NCBI GenBank assembly: GCA_020137815.1
Contig: CM035362.1
Location: 4,028,476-4,092,475, forward strand
Direction: 5' to 3'
From: Hormiphora californensis
Taxonomy: Eukaryota; Ctenophora; Tentaculata; Cydippida; Pleurobrachiidae
DNA length: 64,000 nt
This document shows, piece after piece, positions 26,792-64,000 of this stretch. Every line of letters begins with the position of its first letter. The first letter of the stretch is position 1. Made by a program: the position numbers and the translations under genes. The notes below the pieces were generated by a model that searched no databases, was not told the DNA's origin, and saw nothing but the letters and a program-made list of their open reading frames with translations.

Positions 26792-29691
26792 TCACCGTAA
26801 GTATTTCATCTTGCTCACGAGCTTGCCCATTCGTGCAAACCGTCTTAATTCTTTTGGTACCTAAAAATAGGTGGTTTTAATTTGTTATGTTCTAACCCTC
26901 CCTTTACATTTGTGCGGGTGCGGGGCGCCCGAAACACAGTCTAGCCAGGCAAGTTTTAATAGGTAAACACGTGATATTTACCGCCCTAAACACGTGATAT
27001 TTACCGCCCTAAACACGTGATATTTACCGCCCTAAAACCGGTTCTAGGACTACCGAGACACACTAACGAGTATCTGTAGCTATTTACTTGCCTAGCTAGA
27101 CCGTCTTTTGTGCGAGGTTGAACAACTACTTACAAGACATTATATATGATGTCTTGTATTACAAGACAAAACAACTATTTACAAGACTTGTTGTTGTTTA
27201 GTTCAACCTCATACAAGGTGGCCCATAAATTATGAGGCCGGGGGACGAGCTGTACCTCCGAAACGGTGATAGTTGTGCAAAAACAAACTACGGGAACATG
27301 CTGGAACAATTCCTTGGTAACTTTTTGCAAATTTTGAGTTTTTTATTCAAAAGTTCATTTTTCATTCATGAACTATTTACACGTTCATTAATGAATTAAG
27401 GACTCTAATTTACCGAGAGTGAGCCATTTTGTTTGGGTTTAATTTATCTTTCCAATGAGCACCATGAAAATCAAATTGAAGCACCAGGTCACATGGCAGT
27501 TGAGAAAATGCACATGCATGATTTTGGCTCTTCCTGCGACTTTCAATCAGCTGTATCACGGCTACCTTTTGTTCAATCTTTTTTTAAATTTGGGTGAACA
27601 TTGGATAAGCAAAGATCTTTGCTCAAAAGAAAAATCAAGGTGAAAACTGAAAGTTCATTTTTGAGTGTTGGTAGTTCATTCCACTCATTCAGGAACCAAC
27701 ATCCCTAAAGTGATGAAAAGTGATTGGTTTTGTTTGGCCCATACCCTGCGATGATAAAGAGGTGTAAAAACACGTTTCCGGGCTAGTTAGTGAGTGTCCA
27801 TGTGATCATGATGATATCTGACACCTCTTCTGAGCCATAATCAAGGGATTTTCTCGAATTCAAGCATGTGATTTGGGTTATCTGTGATTGGTATCGTGCA
27901 GCAATGTTGAGAGATCTCATAGCACCTGACACCTCAAAAATTATTATTAGCTCAATGTAATGAGTTGATTTATGATAGAAGAGATTAAAACAGACGTCAA
28001 AATGAACTAAACTACCATTTTCGATCCAAAATCAACTCATTTCATTGAGCTAATCATAATTTTCGAGGTGCTATGAGATCTCTCAACATTGCTGCACGAT
28101 ACCAATCACAGATAACCCAAATCACATGCTTGAATTCGAGAAAATCCCTTGATTATGGCTCAGAAGAGGTGTCAGATATCATCATGATCACATGGACACC
28201 CACTAACTAGCCCGGAAACGTGTTTTTACACCTCTTTATCATCGCAGGGTATGGGCCAAACAAAACCAATCACTTTTCATCACTTTAGGGATGTTGGTTC
28301 CTGAATGAGTGGAATGAACTACCAACACTCAAAAATGAACTTTCAGTTTTCACCTTGATTTTTTCCCCGCCCGGTGAATGCCGAAGGCATTCACCCGGAT
28401 GCCTCTTGTAAAAAGGCATAGGGGTTTAGAATTCGACAATTTTATTTTACATACTAGTGAAGTGTCACGCTTTTTCTGTAACGTAACCTCCTGAGCTGCT
28501 GTTGGCAACTATCCAGTGCGGAATGCTGTCACTTACTGACTGAACACAACAGGAAATTTGCGCGCACGTGCGCGGCGCCTTTATGTTGCACTTGCAATTA
28601 CAATTGTTCATAGATTTGTCATGGCGCCCTACGTCATTGTGCAATGAACATTGTTCTGCATTTGTGATCGGAACTGCAACTATTAATACTACTAGGATAT
28701 CACATAGCTCAGGCAACCCATCAGCTATACCGGCTCACGTATCAGTGCCCAATTAGAGGCATGTGTGGCAACTGGCACATGCCAGATCACATGGTTGGCG
28801 GGGAAATCAGGCGGTATGGCATTATACCGCAATTATTCTTGTTCTTTTGAGCAAAGATCTTTGCTTATCCAATGTTCACCCAAATTTAAAAAAAGATTGA
28901 ACAAAAGGTAGCCGTGATACAGCTGATTGAAAGTCGCAGGAAGAGCCAAAATCATGCATGTGCATTTTCTCAACTGCCATGTGACCTGGTGCTTCAATTT
29001 GATTTTCATGGTGCTCATTGGAAAGATAAATTAAACCCAAACAAAATGGCTCACTCTCGGTAAATTAGAGTCCTTAATTCATTAATGAACGTGTAAATAG
29101 TTCATGAATGAAAAATGAACTTTTGAATAAAAAACTCAAAATTTGCAAAAAGTTACCAAGGAATTGTTCCAGCATGTTCCCGTAGTTTGTTTTTGCACAA
29201 CTATCACCGTTTCGGGGGTACAGCTCGTCCCCCGGCCTCATAATTTATGGGCCACCTTGTATATGAGTGTTCTAGACTAAAATATCACGAGTTGAATAAT
29301 ATCTCATGTACCTTTTCGACTGAAGCACTGTTGTTAGCTTTTGATTCGTTCATACACATGATCATCCAATTTTTGTATCCGTTACAGTTATTGGGTTCTG
29401 ATTCGTTCAACCTGTCAAAATATATGAAATTCGAACAATTGACAATATCAAATGTTGGAAAAACCATAAACGCAAAACAGCACACGAGAGAAGTTAAGGG
29501 CACACCACATATTTTATGTGGTGTACATTGCTAAAAACCATCCAGGAAACTCACATTAAACATTTAAAGAACCTTTGCATTTCATCACTACATGGTGCTC
29601 CGTTGGTTTGTGTGTCACCAAGGGCCCGGTGAAGGTTTATATGGTCCCGAGCGTACAGGGGTTTTGTGTAGTATCGTCCATTCAACGGCAT
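26792..29691 (-). CDS. Twin-CX9C (CHCH) mitochondrial-type protein, mS37/CHCHD1-like
   Basis: Three exons on the minus strand: 29691-29555 (ATG), 29411-29312, 26860-26792 (TGA). They give 101 codons joined in frame. Exon 1 ends in CSDEMQRFFKC and exon 2 contains CNGYKNWMIMC. Each is exactly C-X9-C, so together they form a twin CX9C hairpin (CHCH domain), the fold of small mitochondrial proteins imported by the Mia40 pathway. The last exon is a short basic tail (ELRRFARMGKLVSKMKYLR). The short basic N-terminus, one CHCH and a basic tail resemble the mitoribosomal protein mS37/CHCHD1, but other CX9C families are possible. Intron 2 is 2.45 kb because it carries the foldback element at 27.2-29.26 kb. 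Start chosen: the only in-frame ATG before the CHCH. Confidence 0.75.
26884..26952 (+). repeat. Short dispersed repeat (GTTATGTTCTAACCC family)
   Basis: A full-length copy, GTTATGTTCTAACCCTCC to CACAGTCTAGCCAGGCAA, 24 bp upstream of the last CHCH exon. Confidence 0.7.
26962..27032. repeat. Three tandem units of AAACACGTGATATTTACCGC
   Basis: About 23-bp units, each with an E-box-like CACGTG. They lie in intron 2 of the CHCH gene. Confidence 0.85.
27211..29262. mobile_element. 2-kb foldback element in the CHCH gene intron
   Basis: The sequence from ATACAAGGTGGCCCATAAAT reads outward to its reverse complement at ATTTATGGGCCACCTTGTAT. The two arms are nearly identical, with the centre near 27,995. 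TA stands at both outer borders (27212-27213 and 29261-29262), as for Tc1/mariner-type ends. The right arm is interrupted by a 480-bp insertion (28,364-28,843). Each arm holds the same 62-codon ORF on opposite strands, of unknown meaning. Confidence 0.85.
28364..28843 (+). mobile_element. 480-bp insertion with Helentron/HINE-like structure
   Basis: Comparison with the uninterrupted left arm defines both ends to within 2 bases. The host shows no duplication and the insertion falls in a run of T. The element starts TCCCCGCC. The inverse GGCGGGGA is not at the other end but at 28,797-28,804, and is followed by a hairpin (stem GCGGTAT/ATACCGC, 28,811-28,830) about 13 bases before the end. An inset inverse of the 5' end plus a 3' hairpin plus T/T insertion is the pattern described for Helentron-type (Helitron2) elements and their short HINE derivatives. 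Confidence 0.5.
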
Positions 29692-29845
29692 CCTTAACTG
29701 TATGTTGAGAGTTAATTTGAATTCACGGAGCCGTGAGAGTGGGACCACAGATTACGGAAAATCTCCAGAGACCAGAAGTCTGAAATTATTGATATAGTCC
29801 GCAGTATTTACTGGGAAGGTGATATAGGAAAATATTTGATTTGGA

Positions 29846-29990
29846 CACCGGTCCCCGATATACCGGGCGGCGGGCAGCCTGATTTACCGGACAAACCCCC
29901 CCCCCCCCCCGGGCCCTGCGCCCCCCCCCCTGGCCCCCGAGGCCCGAGCTGCGAGCATCCCGGAAAATCGGTGATTCGGGGTCCGAATGT
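29846..29990. mobile_element. Decayed CAGTCGGACCCCG-type MITE with poly-C expansions
   Basis: CCCCGATATACCGGGC, CTGATTTACCGGAC and the end AATCGGTGATTCGGGGTCCG match the family. Long C-runs have expanded inside. Confidence 0.6.
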
Positions 29991-30511
29991 ACTTAAAACG
30001 AAGATCTCTAAAAGACAATTTAGGAAGATAACTGGTACGATAAAAGTTGTACTGGGGACAGGGCAGAAGTCAGAACTGAGAACAGGAAATTTAAGATTTG
30101 AAAACGTTTGTCAGGAAAAGTCGTTTGTTGGTGTTGGCAAACGTTGCTGGCCCCCGATAGCAGCGCGGGATAAGGCAGCGCTTTTCAATTGTTGGTGTTG
30201 TCAGGAAAAGTTGAAATTTTTAACCTCAATTTTTCACAGTTCGGTGCGCGCGCTATAAATTTGCAACTTTATTTGCTGCTCGCAACTTTGCATTGATGTT
30301 TGTAAATAACAACGCGTTACAAACTTTTCCAACTCGACCGCACTCAGACATACCCGATGGCACCCAGACTTGCCATGCTACGCAGTCTGTCTCTTCGGCA
30401 CTTTCAGCGCTTAAGCGCTTACGCTCGCCCTTCGGGCTCGCGTAAACTCACACCGGGCGCCAAAAGCCCGGTGTGAGAGCATCAGAGCTGACAGACAAGG
30501 AACATGTCAAA
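29991..30511. other. Region upstream of the CHCH gene, no gene seen
   Basis: Contains the GC-rich dispersed repeat also present near 2.4 kb (30,140-30,180, duplicated end at 30,195-30,212) and a GC-rich hairpin-forming stretch 30,405-30,475 (GCGCTTACGCTCGCCC, GGGCGCCAAAAGCCCG). It leads into the minisatellite. Confidence 0.4.
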
Positions 30512-31965
30512 CCCAGACATACCTGACGGCACCCAGACAAACCTGACGGCACCCAGACATACCTGACGGCACCCATACATACCTGACGGTACCCAGACAT
30601 ACCTGACGGCACCCAGACACACCTGACGGTACCCAGACATACCTGACGGCACCCAGACATACCTGACGGCACCCAGACATACCTGACGGCACCCAGACAT
30701 ACCTGACGGCACCCAGACATACCTGACGGCACCCAGACATACCTGACGGCACCCAGACACACCTGACGGCACCCAGACATACCTGACGGCACCCAGACAT
30801 ACCTGACGGCACCCAGACACACCTGACGGCACCCAGACATACCTGACGGTACCAAGACATACCTGACGGCACCCAGACATACCTGACGGCACCCAGACAT
30901 ACCTGACGGCACCCAGACATACCTGACGGCACCCAGACATACCAGACGGCGCCCAGACAAACCTGACGGCACCCAGACACACCTGACGGCACCCAGACAT
31001 ACCTGACGGTACCCAGACACACCTGACGGTACCCAGACAAACGTGACGGCACCCAGACATACCTGACGGCATCTGCAGACACACCTGACAGCACCCAGAC
31101 ATACCTGACGGCACCCAGTCAAACCTGACGGCGCCCAGACATACCTGACGACACCCAGACATACCTGACGGCACCCAAACAAACCTGACGGCACCCAGAC
31201 ATACCTGACGGCACCCAGACATACCTGACGGCACCCAGACAAACCTGACGGCACCCAGACACACCTGACGGCACCCAGACTAACCTGACGGCACCCAGAC
31301 ATACCTGACGGCACCCAGACATACCTGACGGCACCCAGACATACCTGACGGCACCCAGACATACCTGATGGCACCCAGACAAACCTGACGGCACCCAGAC
31401 ACACCTGACGGCACCCAGACATACCTGACGGCACCCAGACTAACCTGACGGCACCCAGTCACACCTGACGGCGCCCAGACATACCTGACGGCACCTAGAC
31501 ATATCTGACTGCACCCAGACATACCTGACGGCACCTAGACATACCTGACGGTACCCAGACATACCTGACGGCACCCAGACATACCTGACGGCACCCAGAC
31601 ATACCTGACGGCACCCAGACATACCTGACGGCACCCAGACATACCTGACGGCACCCAGATCACATACCTGACGGCACCCAGACACACCAGACGGCACCCA
31701 GACATACCTGACGGCACCCAGACATACCTGACGGCACCCAGACAAACCTGACGGCACCCAGACATACCTGACGGCACCCAGACAAACCCGACGGTACCCA
31801 GACATACCTGACGGCACCCAGACATACCTTGAAGCACCCAGACATACCTGACGGCACCCAGACATACCTGACGGCACCCAGACACACCTGACGGCACCCA
31901 GACAAACTCGACGGTACCCAGACATACCTGACGGCACCCAGACATACCTGACGGCGCCCAGACAT
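30512..31965. repeat. 20-bp minisatellite, about 73 units
   Basis: The unit is ACCTGACGGCACCCAGACAT with few variants. Since 20 is not a multiple of 3 and the unit has no stop on the minus strand, all three minus frames stay open for 180-330 codons, each as a 20-residue repeat such as VWVPSGMSGCRQVCLGAVRY. These ORFs have no start context or neighbouring exons and are not annotated as genes. Confidence 0.95.
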
Positions 31966-33871
31966 CTAAGCGCACTTGAGAATCTAATCGGGGTCTGGCG
32001 CCGCCAGAAGACATGAGTGATCTTATTATATGAGACAAGCATGCTTGTCTCATAAAAGACCGTCCTCTCCGCACCGGGCCGAGGCTTCGTGAGGCCGTGT
32101 AGCTAGGTGGGCAATGTTAAAGCCAGTGCCTGACACCTCTGAACTCAGTGCCGCGGTATTTGACAGGGTTTGTCTGGGGGCCTTTTGACTAAAAGTTCTA
32201 GTTGTCCCCATGGGAAATGGAAATCTACGAATCTAGAATGGGACCCGACACGGATACATAGATTTCCATTTATTCCGATTCGATATCAAACAAAAACGCA
32301 TTTCTTGCAGAAGTGGAAATGTAAAACTAAATGGCCAATCAATTATTAATCTTTGTAAATTCAACTTCAAAAAGACTAAAACAAACTAAAGGTCATCAAA
32401 AATACAGACGTCTAGCAGCACATGTTCACTATTCCAACAAAAAATAATTGGTACAACGAACTGTTTAGGGAACCACTTCTGCTTTTCAGATTATTTAAAA
32501 ACACCTGTTTTTCTTATTTTTGCCTCTTTTAAACTTTTTTCAACGTTTTTCATAGTAATAATAAACATGCATAATATGTGTATATTTCAGCTAGTTCAGT
32601 CTTGGTTAGCAGGTCTATAAGGAATTATACACCACACTCACGTTACACTATATCTAACACTTTGTAGTGGTTCTAACAGCTTGTAGTGGATAAACGCGGT
32701 GTCCAAACACCGTGCACATGGACGTTGCCTAGCTAGACTGTGTTTCACGTGCCTCGCTCGCGAAACTTCTTTACAAATGTAAAGGAGGGTTAGAATATAA
32801 CAAGCACAGACGAACACGTAGCGCGCACGGGTACTAAAAACATTGGTGACATACAGACACCTGGCGCGACCCCCGTGTGTGAGCTCAATCTTGGTCGCGC
32901 ACGGTGTCTATGTCACCAACTAAAAACATTTTCTGCCTAGTACTACCCGTGTGTTTGCACCCCGTTTGTCCACTACTGCAAACCACCGTCTAATACACAT
33001 ACAACACACACACATAAATAACACACGAAAACAATATATCAGTAGTCTCTTGATGATCGGTCAACACCATTTATACAGAGTTGGGGGCGGGTAAAAACGC
33101 TTCGACCTTCTTATTGTCTGTCTGGCGCCGCGACCCCATCATGAGCAAACTGTCGAATCAAGTAGGGGTCTGGCGCCGCCAGACAGCTTATTGCTCACAA
33201 TCACGCACTCTCTCTCTCTCTCTCAGTCTCTCCCCGGAGAGCTCAGCGAGAGAGAGATATTCCTCTTAAAGGATATGAGAAACAATATATCAGTTTTATC
33301 ACCAATTATGGGGAGATCCAATCACCTAGCAGATCACCTGTCAATGCACTCTGTGACAGGTGACATGACACCTCTCTCTACAATAAATCTGCGGGTTGCA
33401 TAGTCAGTCCAGTGGCAGCTCAATATTTGTATTGTTCATACTATTGAGGTGCAACAGCACAACTCAATATCAAGCTGTAGAGAGCTAGAGAAGTGATCTC
33501 ATTTTAGGACTCGATCAGATCGTGCAGATCAGGAGACGCTGCGTGAAGGTAGTAGTAGAGTATTTACACCGGTCTCTATCTCTCTCTATCTCCAAGTTGG
33601 ACTGATCTTCAAGCACCTCTTCCATTCTGCTCTTGTTAACTTTCCATCAGTTGTTTATCTCTAGAAGCAGGGAGTTTGGTTAGGGTGGATGGTGGATGCG
33701 TCATGTATAACCAATACTAGGAACAAGGGAATAACGTCACTTACAAAAACCAAACAATAATAACCAAACAATAATATTCTACAAGATCTACAAGATTTAG
33801 ATATATCGGGGGCTAAAGAATTCACTTACAGATAAGTATTTAGAGGGGTATGGTAGCCCCGATAGATCACC
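31966..33871. other. Intergenic region downstream of SMG1
   Basis: No convincing exon. It holds copies of the GGCGCC MITE (31,956-32,010 and 33,121-33,186), an inverted GTTATGTTCTAACCC repeat (32,726-32,803), an imperfect inverted pair around GTGTCTATGTCACCA (32,838-32,935) and a short CT run (33,210-33,230). Confidence 0.5.
32726..32803 (-). repeat. Short dispersed repeat (GTTATGTTCTAACCC family, inverted)
   Basis: It reads TTGCCTAGCTAGACTGTG to GGAGGGTTAGAATATAAC, the reverse complement of the copy at 1.34 kb. Confidence 0.7.
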
Positions 33872-61349
<27,478 letters not shown>

Positions 61350-62239
61350 CTGAAAAGGTTACGATCTGAGTCGAACAATAATCCAATAAGTTACAATAAT
61401 TAATTAATAATTAATATAATTAAGTCACAATAATAAGAGTTTTACTAGGAAGGAAGGGGGTAGAAGTTGTTGGGTAAGGGGTAGAGGTAGAAGCGAATAT
61501 ATTCTTCTTCATGGATCAGTAATTTTAATATATATGCAAAACGGACCAATGACCATCGGAAATGATCTAAGGTGCCAGGGCCGTCTTTTGTTATTATTCG
61601 TGGACAGTTTTCTCCGAATATAGCAATGAGTGTGAAATGCTAAGAACTGCATTTATGTTTTGTAGAATCACTCCAATTGCTGTAAGATCTTGTTTTTTCT
61701 AAATCGCATATATACTCTGATCTAGCTCCTACAATTGAATTGTTTTTGCCAGATTTTGTTTCCTCCATGTTTCCCATCCTGGGAGACAATAAGCTATACA
61801 AGATGATACACAACCCTACTGCAGCAGAGTATTACTGCATGACCCATTGTTTGTGCAGATAATCTTTCATAGAAATCAAATCTATCTCCTGATTTGCAGA
61901 CTCTCGATTTACCAAAAGATCTGATCTTTATTATAATACCATGCCAATTGATTTACCGGCCCCACTGTACCATGATACTCTACAACCCAAATCACGTGAT
62001 ATACTTCCCATCCCCCTTAACATGTTAACATGTTAACTCCCCCCTTTAGTTGACATGATAACTCCCCGCCCTCCTCCTCTAACTAACACGTTAACCCCTC
62101 CCCTTTAGTTAGCAAGTTAACTCCCCCTCCTCCTCTAACAAGTTAACCCCCTCACTCTAGTTACCATGTTAACTTCCCCCCCCCCGCTTTAGTTAACCCC
62201 CTCCCTTTAGTTAACACGTTAACCCCCGCTTTAGTTACC

Positions 62240-62338
62240 ATGGAGACAGGAGAGGAACACACCCTACCACCCGCTGCTGTAGAAGAGGAGCAAAATCAGA
62301 AGGTGGATGATAATGTTGATAGTGGGGTTTGTACAGGT
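62240..62338 (+). other. Possible first coding exon of a plus-strand gene
   Basis: An ATG in CCATGG context opens METGEEHTLPPAAVEEEQNQ and stays open to TACAG|GTATGA, a good donor. The composition is acidic and not repetitive. The following 220 bp are GA repeat. No second exon was found. Confidence 0.22.
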
Positions 62339-62340
62339 AT

Positions 62341-62555
<215 letters not shown>

Positions 62556-63639
62556 CAGAGAGGAGCTAGTGCGTTTGTGTACAAGCTAGATGAAGGAAGC
62601 AAATACGTTTTTAAAATGGGAATTGAATTTTTTGATTTGGAATCAAGTTTTAAACCCGGTAGTCACGTGGTTGCCATGGCGTCACGTACTAGTATGAGAT
62701 CTCCCACAACGCGTTGTGTCTTTCTCCCTCCTCTATTTTACAGAGGGAAGACACACAATATTTGTCACGTTCTACTACTTGTACAAATACACGTCCTTGT
62801 CTCTCTGCAACTCCCTCTCTAGTCCTTGTCTGAAACTCCCTCCTCTCTTGTTAGTTTAGTGTCGAGCAAGTCGAGGAAATACAGATTTGTCATTTAAGGA
62901 TTTTGGAGCCCCTATATATTGTGACAAATACAAAATCTGTCTGTAATTCATTATCATTTCACTCCGCAATTCACTTGTTGCAAGCCCCATTGCACAGCTT
63001 GGCCACACACTAGAATATCAGGCTCGGACAAGGCTGAAACTTGGGTTTGTCTGTTGTTATTTATGCAAAATTCTAAGGTGTGTCTACTTTCGTATTCAGA
63101 TTTTATGTATTTTCTAGCACCACAAATAATTAGACGGCCACTTCCTGTTTTACATGGGCGTCGCGACTTGGCAAAATAAGGGGATGGGTTAGTTACATTA
63201 ACCACCATATTATTCAAATTTTGTCCTTATTAGACAGTGGGTCATGTCCCTACATTTAATTTACATTATTTGAACTTCCTACATTTATTATTTCTAACGA
63301 ACTGCAGTCTTAATTTGGTGGACAAATAGCAGTCTAAATTCTCTAGCTATTAGTTCTTGGTTTGTACGTGGTGTTTACATGAGTCACTCTAACTTTTTTC
63401 CTTGGCCTACTACTCATTGTTAGACCCAAAACACAATGGTTACTTGAGTTTTTGGGCTTTCTCTATTATCTTGATGGCTACCGAGGTGTGGTTTATCATT
63501 GTCTTGAATAATTTTTATAGATAAAACACAATGGTGGTATGTAGGCCAGTCACTTTTTGCTTAATTGGTGAACTGAGACATAACAAAGGTTTTCCACTTG
63601 TATTGTACTCCTATGGGGTCCTAGAAACACCAAAAAAAT

Positions 63640-64000
63640 TTTTCACTCCAACCGAGGTGAAGAAAGTGCCCAAAATGGCCACGCCCTTTTTGCCTGTATT
63701 TTCAGCCTTGACCAAAAATAGCAACTTTGCTTTGGATTGGAGTAGAAACGTAAATGAGGGCACTAAAATGTGTAGAATGAGCAGCAGAATCGATTGGTAC
63801 CAAGCAGAAGTCGCTATCTCATCAGGTTCGAGAGATAATTGGATAATTAGGTATGCGCATAACCGTTTTTGAGCCATATGGCTATAGCCGCTCAGGAGCG
63901 GTTTCAGAAATTTTGCTTCACAGGAGCTTGTTCAGCATATAAAAATTAGTGGGGGTAACAAATATAAAGTTTTTATCGCATAAGGTCAATGAGTTATTCA
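63640..64000. mobile_element. Partial foldback element at the right window edge
   Basis: It matches the left arm of the 53.3-54.4 kb palindrome: GGGCACTAAAATGTGTAG, ATCTCATCAGGTTCGAGAGA, TTGGATAATTAGGTATGCGC, CATATGGCTATAGCCGCT. Confidence 0.7.

Noticed and set aside
27455-29018. A pair of 61-62 codon ORFs as a duplicated gene
   Set aside because: They are the same sequence in the two arms of the foldback element, without splice partners or recognisable domain.

Overview
This is nuclear DNA of an invertebrate animal. The evidence is multi-exon genes with GT-AG introns, animal gene families (an SMG1-type NMD kinase, a TXNDC11-type ER thioredoxin protein, a SUEL/rhamnose-binding lectin, a Ly6-type GPI protein, a DZIP3-HEPN/NACHT protein) and CR1/L2-type LINEs. 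Very dense MITEs, foldback elements, GA/CT microsatellites and 20-bp minisatellites point to an early-branching or marine invertebrate such as a sponge or cnidarian. The species cannot be named from sequence alone.

Layout. 0.7-1.75 kb (+): the last four exons of an unrecognised gene. 3-7 kb (-): a decayed LINE. 8.5-25.8 kb (-): a TXNDC11-like gene of about 1,010 codons in at least 16 exons, all of which join in frame. Its introns contain three further genes: a single-exon four-helix membrane protein (+, 13.7 kb), a single-exon two-domain Ly6/uPAR-type GPI protein (-, 15.3-15.8 kb) and an intronless HEPN-NACHT (STAND NTPase) ORF (-, 21.7-23.5 kb). The HEPN-NACHT ORF abuts two 20-bp minisatellite arrays in which nearly every unit holds a perfect CRE (TGACGTCA). 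26.8-29.7 kb (-): a three-exon twin-CX9C (CHCH) mitochondrial-type protein whose second intron holds a 2-kb foldback element. 30.5-32 kb: a large 20-bp minisatellite. 33.87-61.35 kb (-): the C-terminal half of SMG1 in 38 exons, from the end of the FAT region through the PIKK kinase domain and the long helical insert to the FATC stop. Its introns hold a five-exon secreted SUEL lectin gene (+, 39.6-41.9 kb) and a nearly complete LINE (+, 44.4-51.9 kb), itself interrupted by a 2.7-kb foldback.

The genes do not form an operon. Two large host genes run on the minus strand in series and four or five small genes lie nested in their introns. The most unusual locus is the HEPN-NACHT ORF inside a TXNDC11 intron, flanked by about 94 CRE sites, with its stop codon supplied by the first array unit. 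A second theme is that element insertions and short tandem duplications repeatedly copy splice-site segments of the host genes. A third is a hAT-like palindromic MITE carrying CCAAT and GTCACGTGAC motifs, present in eleven copies.

Exon boundaries were placed by hand from GT/AG sites, frame continuity and remembered family alignments. No search or RNA evidence was available.
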